Made by a program: the position numbers and the translations under genes. Below are positions 60,173 through 64,000 of a stretch of 64,000 nucleotides of DNA, in pieces (position 1 is the stretch's first letter; each line of letters starts with the position of its first letter). Origin of the DNA: Persicobacter psychrovividus. GTDB taxonomy: Bacteria > Bacteroidota > Bacteroidia > Cytophagales > Cyclobacteriaceae. The stretch covers positions 62,001 to 126,000 of the forward strand of contig NZ_AP025292.1 in NCBI RefSeq assembly GCF_036492425.1, given 5' to 3'. The notes beneath the pieces were generated by a model. That model made no database searches and was not told where the DNA came from. It worked only from the letters and a program-made list of their open reading frames with translations.

Positions 60173-60355
60173 GTCCAAAATTTTCTGAGCCTGTTTTTTA
60201 GTTTTCAAATTACCTCCCACCAGACACTGTTTTATCCTTTGCCTTTAAGGGGCGTTTTCTTGAGGATGTATACGCATTAAAAATAAATTAAAAAATGGGA
60301 CGGTAATTACCGTTGATTTTCAAATTTTCAAAATCAGGAAAATTAAAGCGGAAAA

Positions 60356-60579
60356 TTAACATTAGCCGTTTCCGATTCAAGGCTTTAAAATTGGAATATA
60401 CTTTTTCGGAAAGTTTGAATAATGAGGGAAGAAGTCTATTGCCACATTGCGATATTGATAATTATTATAGTTGAAAAACGTTAGAAGTCGAATTAAAAAG
60501 TTGATAATTGTATCAATTTCATAATTTTCAGGCCGTATGTTTACAATGTAATTAAACATTTAACCTAACTATTACGACT
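60356..60579 (+). promoter_or_regulatory. conserved upstream block of the small-protein cluster (last copy)
   Basis: TTAACATTAGCCG 224 nt before the ATG, then GGCTTTAAAATTGGAATATA and a -7-like TATGTTTA at 60536-60543, 44 nt before the ATG. The 60173-60355 stretch before it holds no gene. Confidence 0.65.
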
Positions 60580-60918
60580 ATGAAAAAGATCTTTTCAGTA
60601 ATGATCGCCATGATGATGTCTGCTGCAGTATTTGCAGGAGCAAACGACAACGAAGCCGCTAAGGGCAAATCAATGTTTCGTGTTATTGCCAACAACAACG
60701 CCGAGCTTTACAAGGTGATTTATATCGCCAACAAAACCTCGAAAGTGAAAATCAGCATCTATGATGAGGATGGTGCGATGGTGGTTTCTACGGTAGTGAA
60801 GGGTGTGGAAGATTTCATGAAGCCTTTCCGATTCAAAAGAATGCCTGCAGGAACGTACACCGTTGTGGTTCGCGATGGATTTAGCGTTACGCGCAAAACA
60901 TTTGAGCACAAGCCTTAA
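60580..60918 (+). CDS. secreted 112-aa beta-sandwich protein (paralog B)
   Basis: Paralog of the 115-aa protein at 56319. Signal peptide ~1-19 (MKKIFSVMIAMMMSAAVFA), then GANDNEAAKGKSMFRVIANN, KVKISIYDEDGAMV, FMKPFRF, MPAGTYTVVVRDGFSVTRKT and FEHKP. The strongest identity to paralog A is in the last 35 residues. Unlike paralog A it is not followed by the TTCATC-type RNA element; its terminator lies ~220 nt downstream. Function unknown. Confidence 0.85.
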   Translation: MKKIFSVMIAMMMSAAVFAGANDNEAAKGKSMFRVIANNNAELYKVIYIANKTSKVKISIYDEDGAMVVSTVVKGVEDFMKPFRFKRMPAGTYTVVVRDGFSVTRKTFEHKP

Positions 60919-61137
60919 GGCCATGGTTACACCACCTTTTAAAATGAATAATTCACCTAAAATGTAAAAAATGCATATGATGTTAGACCCAATGAATTGG
61001 ACGAGGGGCACGGTTTTAAATCACTTATCGGTATCCGTCCACCTTTTGAGTCGAGTATAGTGAATAGCCTTACCGACCAACAGAGCGCTTCAGAAGCGTT
61101 TCAATTATTGCCGCTGACGATTGTATCTTATTTTTCT
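60919..61137. other. long 3' region after paralog B
   Basis: About 220 bases between the stop and the terminator with no gene. A GAGCGCTT-cagA-AGCGTTTC hairpin lies near 61082-61102. May be a 3' UTR. Confidence 0.4.
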
Positions 61138-61174
61138 TAATACCTTCTGTGTGTTTTCAGGAGGTATTTTTTTT
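61138..61174 (+). terminator. intrinsic terminator after paralog B
   Basis: AATACCT / AGGTATT stem, then T8. Confidence 0.75.
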
Positions 61175-61276
61175 GCAAGTGGCTTGGTGGCGTCAGGTAA
61201 ATGGTATTGATCGCACAGGCGCTCAGCATCCACTGCTACAGTGCTCGGTTGGGGAATTATCAGTGGTAAAAATGTT

Positions 61277-61546
61277 TTACTTTTCAGCAGAAGGGAAAAA
61301 CAGTAAAATGGGTGCAATAAACCAGTAAAGGCCTTTTTTGCCTGTATCTTTAACCCTGCGATAGCTCACAAATAGCAGAGGAATAAGGACCAATAATTCA
61401 TAGGCGATCACATAGATTATTTTAGAGATGTCGTGTAAAACTGATTTGACGATGATGTTGCCAAGAATTACAATGGCAATATTCAGCAGGAGGAATGACC
61501 AATAGTTCTTGCGGTTACACTGACCTTTAAAAATGGCGTTGAACAT
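61277..61546 (-). CDS. DUF805-like small membrane protein
   Basis: 89 residues. Starts with the DUF805-type FKGQCNRKNYWSF, has about three hydrophobic helices (16-33, 42-58, 70-85) and the RRVKDTGKKGLYWF motif typical of the family's conserved R-x-x-D-x-G. Family function is unknown. Shorter than many DUF805 proteins (about 110-150), but both end motifs are present. Confidence 0.8.
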   Translation of the reverse strand: MFNAIFKGQCNRKNYWSFLLLNIAIVILGNIIVKSVLHDISKIIYVIAYELLVLIPLLFVSYRRVKDTGKKGLYWFIAPILLFFPSAEK

Positions 61547-61601
61547 ACTTTAGTGGGTTATTTTCAGGAAAAATTTCTCGGTCAAAGATAGTTCAGACCA
61601 T

Positions 61602-61634
61602 AAAAAAGCCAACAGTGAAAATCACCATTGGCTT
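61602..61634 (-). terminator. intrinsic terminator of gltX
   Basis: AAGCCAA / TTGGCTT with further pairing inside; on the minus strand T6 follows. Confidence 0.8.
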
Positions 61635-61660
61635 GATTAAAATTATCTGTTGACAGAAAA

Positions 61661-63208
61661 TTAGGCCTTGATTCTGTCTTTTAGGCTATCCAAAGCCGAC
61701 TGAATACGCTCAGCAACTTCCTGCTGACCGATTGTCGCGATGGTTTCAAAAAGGTCTGCTCCTCCCGCTTGCCCTGTAATGGCTACACGTACAGATTGCA
61801 TCACTTTTCCCATACCGATTTCGCGTTTTTCGCATAGCTCCACATAGGCGGCTTTCACGGTTTCTGCATTGAAATCTTCCAATGCCAATACGACATTTTT
61901 GAAATCAGCCAAAACTTCATTCGCTTCAGTTGTCCATTTTTTGCGGATTACTTTATCGTCGTAGGCGGTAGGAGCTTCGAAGAAGTATTTCCCTTCAGCA
62001 ACAAACTGCGTAGGGAAAGTTACGCGCTCTTTCAGCAACTGACCAATCGCTGCGGCTTTTTCTTCAGAACATTCCAAGCCTGCTTTTTGGGCATCAGCCA
62101 ATACAAAAGCGGTTAGGTCTTCTGCAGAGCGGTTTTTCAGGTATTGCTGATTAAACCACTGTGCTTTCTGGATGTCGAATTTGGTTCCTGCCTTACCTAC
62201 ACGCTCAATTGAGAATCGTTCGCAAAGATCCTCCAAAGAGAACATCTCTTCGTCGTTTCCTGGCGACCAGCCCAGCAATGCCAAAAAGTTGGTCATGGCT
62301 TCAGGCAAATAACCTTGCTCACGGAAGCCCATAGACGTTTCGCCAGAGCGTGGGTCGTTCCAGTCCAATGGGAATACTGGGTAACCTTTTTTGTCGGCAT
62401 CACGCTTCGATAATTTACCGTTACCGTCAGGCTTGAGGATTAGCGGCAAGTGAGCGAATTCAGGCATGCTGTCTTCCCATCCCAAAAATTCATATAGCAA
62501 AACGTGGCATGGCGCTGAAGGCAACCACTCTTCACCACGAATGACGTGGGTGATTTTCATCAGATGATCATCCACTACATTGGCCAGGTGGTAAGTCGGC
62601 ATACCGTCAGATTTCAGCAAAACTTTGTCATCAATATCGATAGACATCACTTTTACCCATCCTCGAACCATGTCTTTCAGGCGTACTTCCTCTTTTTGTG
62701 GTACTTTCAAACGTACCACATAAGGCTCACCGGCATCCATTTTTGCTTTGACCTCCTCGGCAGAAAGTGTCAAAGAGTTTTTCATTGATGAACGGGTGAT
62801 GGAGTTGTATTGTGGTTGTGCCACTTTAGCTTCCATCAATCTTTGGCGCATTGCATCGAGCTCCTCAGGGGTATCGAAAGCGTAGTATGCTTTGTCCTGG
62901 TCGATCAGTTGCTGCACATATTTTTGATAGATGTCTTTGCGTTGTGACTGAACGTAAGGGCCGTGCTCCCCAGCCTCTTTTGCGCCAACACCTTCATCTA
63001 CTTCCATGCCCAACCAGTTGAGGGCTTCAAGGATGTAGGCTTCAGCACCTTCGACGAAACGGCTCTGGTCGGTATCTTCCAATCTTAAAAGGAATTTACC
63101 ACCATTTTTGCGTGCGAACAGGTAATTGAAAAGGGCAGTGCGGACACCACCGATATGAAGGGCTCCCGTTGGTGAGGGGGCGAAACGAACTCTTACTTCT
63201 TTTTCCAT
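61661..63208 (-). CDS. gltX: glutamyl-tRNA synthetase
   Basis: Class I aminoacyl-tRNA synthetase, 515 residues. N-terminal FAPSPTGALHIGGVRTALFN holds the HIGH-type motif (HIGG), and KLSKRDADKKG is the KMSKS-type loop near residue 270. The C-terminal anticodon-binding helical domain is complete. No tRNA or glutaminyl enzyme near, so discrimination cannot be judged. Standard start MEKEVRVRFAPSPTG. Confidence 0.97.
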   Translation of the reverse strand: MEKEVRVRFAPSPTGALHIGGVRTALFNYLFARKNGGKFLLRLEDTDQSRFVEGAEAYILEALNWLGMEVDEGVGAKEAGEHGPYVQSQRKDIYQKYVQQLIDQDKAYYAFDTPEELDAMRQRLMEAKVAQPQYNSITRSSMKNSLTLSAEEVKAKMDAGEPYVVRLKVPQKEEVRLKDMVRGWVKVMSIDIDDKVLLKSDGMPTYHLANVVDDHLMKITHVIRGEEWLPSAPCHVLLYEFLGWEDSMPEFAHLPLILKPDGNGKLSKRDADKKGYPVFPLDWNDPRSGETSMGFREQGYLPEAMTNFLALLGWSPGNDEEMFSLEDLCERFSIERVGKAGTKFDIQKAQWFNQQYLKNRSAEDLTAFVLADAQKAGLECSEEKAAAIGQLLKERVTFPTQFVAEGKYFFEAPTAYDDKVIRKKWTTEANEVLADFKNVVLALEDFNAETVKAAYVELCEKREIGMGKVMQSVRVAITGQAGGADLFETIATIGQQEVAERIQSALDSLKDRIKA

Positions 63209-63380
63209 TTATAGAGGAATGATTATTTATGTCAAAACCTGATTAGGCCGCTGTTGTTCAACGGCTAAAATCGTCTGCAAAGGTAACAATTCAGTGGGGA
63301 TTTTGAAAAAGCAGGGCGCAGGAACTGTAATATTACTTTGCAGGAGCACCAAGGGGGTATGCCTGTTGGGAAGCGGGCAT

Positions 63381-63409
63381 GAAAAAAGCGCCTATTTCAG
63401 GCGCTTTAA
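63381..63409 (-). terminator. intrinsic terminator of the last gene
   Basis: AAAGCGCCT / AGGCGCTTT with a short loop; T6 follows on the minus strand. Confidence 0.85.
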
Positions 63410-63458
63410 GTTAGTGATGATGGGTTACGCTTTAAAATCAAAAGCGCACCTTGATGGC

Positions 63459-64000
63459 TTATTTACTGCTTTCAGATTTGGATTTCACCTTTACTTTATC
63501 AGTTGATCGCAGGTTTTTGGCAATAAATTTCATTTGGTTGACTTCCTCTTCAGGGCGAGATTTCAGGTATTCCCAGTCGAGTTGCGACATTTTGGCCATG
63601 CCTTCTTTGTCGTGGCGGAAAGCCCTGTAAATGATGATTCTGCGCCATTGGTCGGCGGTTTTATCGGTATTTTCTTTACAGAAATTGTATTCCTTTTGTG
63701 CTAAAGTAGCGCGTTGGGTGAACGACTTTGCGTAGTAATACCTGCCGAGCGTTTTGATGGTTTTTTTCTGCTCCTGATTTAAAGCATGATAATCTTCATT
63801 GAGTTTTGCTTTTAGTTCAGGGGCAAGCGTGAGGTACATATTCAGCCACATGACAGCAATGATGCGCTCTACTTTGTTTTTTTGCTGATGTTCAAGATCA
63901 GCATAATAATGCTCTGCCTGTTTTTCTTTTTCCTCGTAATTCAGCGCTTTTGGGGCTTTGGGTGCTGTTGGTGCTTTGCTTTCTTCGGGTGCAGCAACGG
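63459..64000 (-). CDS. hypothetical helical protein (5' partial at window edge)
   Basis: Not recognised. The minus-strand frame is open to base 64000, so the ATG at 63851 (130 residues) is probably internal. The N-terminal visible part is an Ala/Pro/Lys-rich linker (EESKAPTAPKAPKALN), then a long charged helical region (NYEEKEKQAEHYYADLEHQ), WLNMYLTLAPELKAKLNEDY, and a Lys/Ser-rich tail. It may be an envelope or DNA-associated protein; the missing N terminus would tell. Confidence 0.7.
   Translation of the reverse strand, partial: VAAPEESKAPTAPKAPKALNYEEKEKQAEHYYADLEHQQKNKVERIIAVMWLNMYLTLAPELKAKLNEDYHALNQEQKKTIKTLGRYYYAKSFTQRATLAQKEYNFCKENTDKTADQWRRIIIYRAFRHDKEGMAKMSQLDWEYLKSRPEEEVNQMKFIAKNLRSTDKVKVKSKSESSK

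Larger units (their letters stand above)
58263..60183 (+). repeat. tandem array of three 642-bp units
   Basis: Exact 642-nt period. Each unit has a leader, the TTAACATT block, a -7 box, a 30-codon ORF, a structured RNA element and a terminator. Units 1 and 2 are almost identical. Unit 3 matches them closely over the first ~370 bases but differs in the ORF and 3' element, a mosaic that suggests unequal crossing-over or gene conversion. Confidence 0.95.

Noticed and set aside
58263-60183. CRISPR or satellite array
   Set aside because: Only three long units of 642 bp with genes inside; no short direct repeats with unique spacers.

Overview
This 64 kb window looks like the chromosome of a marine-type Bacteroidota, most likely order Cytophagales. 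The evidence is a type IX secretion (T9SS) C-terminal sorting domain on a polysaccharide lyase, a TonB-dependent receptor with a CarboxypepD_reg-like plug extension, a LytTR regulator with membrane segments, a DNA polymerase III alpha subunit carrying its own proofreading exonuclease, almost no Shine-Dalgarno sequences, and TAnnTTTG-type -7 promoter boxes. The genus cannot be fixed from the sequence alone. No rRNA, tRNA or CRISPR array was seen.

Layout. 1-4.8 kb: a beta-oxidation operon (fadN-fadA-fadE order, first gene cut by the window edge). 4.9-19.4 kb: a small lipoprotein, a membrane Ser/Thr kinase, a B12-dependent ribonucleotide reductase, a two-component system divergent from a secreted protein, a HisA-like barrel lacking one catalytic Asp, metF, a MarC protein, and three tiny one-helix membrane proteins with separate terminators. 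19.5-33.2 kb: mutS, a LytTR regulator next to a TonB receptor, an MscS-type channel fragment, conserved unknowns, a DUF4412-like/PNGase F fusion, a CPBP protease gene with an in-frame stop, a metallophosphoesterase, and many interspersed palindromic repeats. 33.5-37.9 kb: a PL6 lyase and a sulfatase, divergently transcribed (a small polysaccharide-degrading pair). 37.9-43.3 kb: an accessory island with an HNH-nuclease/coiled-coil/membrane-anchor gene broken by two different IS630-type elements. 43.3-55.8 kb: a conserved unknown, dnaE, SRPBCC protein, a TetR regulator sharing a palindromic operator with an SDR gene, an HtrA-like lipoprotein, icd and a fatty-acid-hydroxylase-like protein. 61.2-64 kb: a DUF805-like protein, gltX and a partial unknown.

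The most unusual region is 56.1-60.9 kb. It holds two secreted ~113-residue paralogs, one decayed paralog, and a tandem array of three 642-bp units, each encoding a 30-residue microprotein. All six loci share an upstream block starting about 225 nt before the ATG and a -7 box 43-47 nt before it. Four of them (the first full-length paralog and the three units) also share a structured 3' RNA element with compensatory base changes, followed by an intrinsic terminator. The third microprotein differs from the first two by seven synonymous and no amino-acid changes over its last 12 codons, so it is a real, selected coding sequence.

The second highlight is the HNH gene. Removing both IS elements in silico, each with one copy of its TA target duplication, restores a single 510-codon open frame. 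Both IS elements also split their transposase at the same A7 tract, with the same frame change, which points to programmed recoding.
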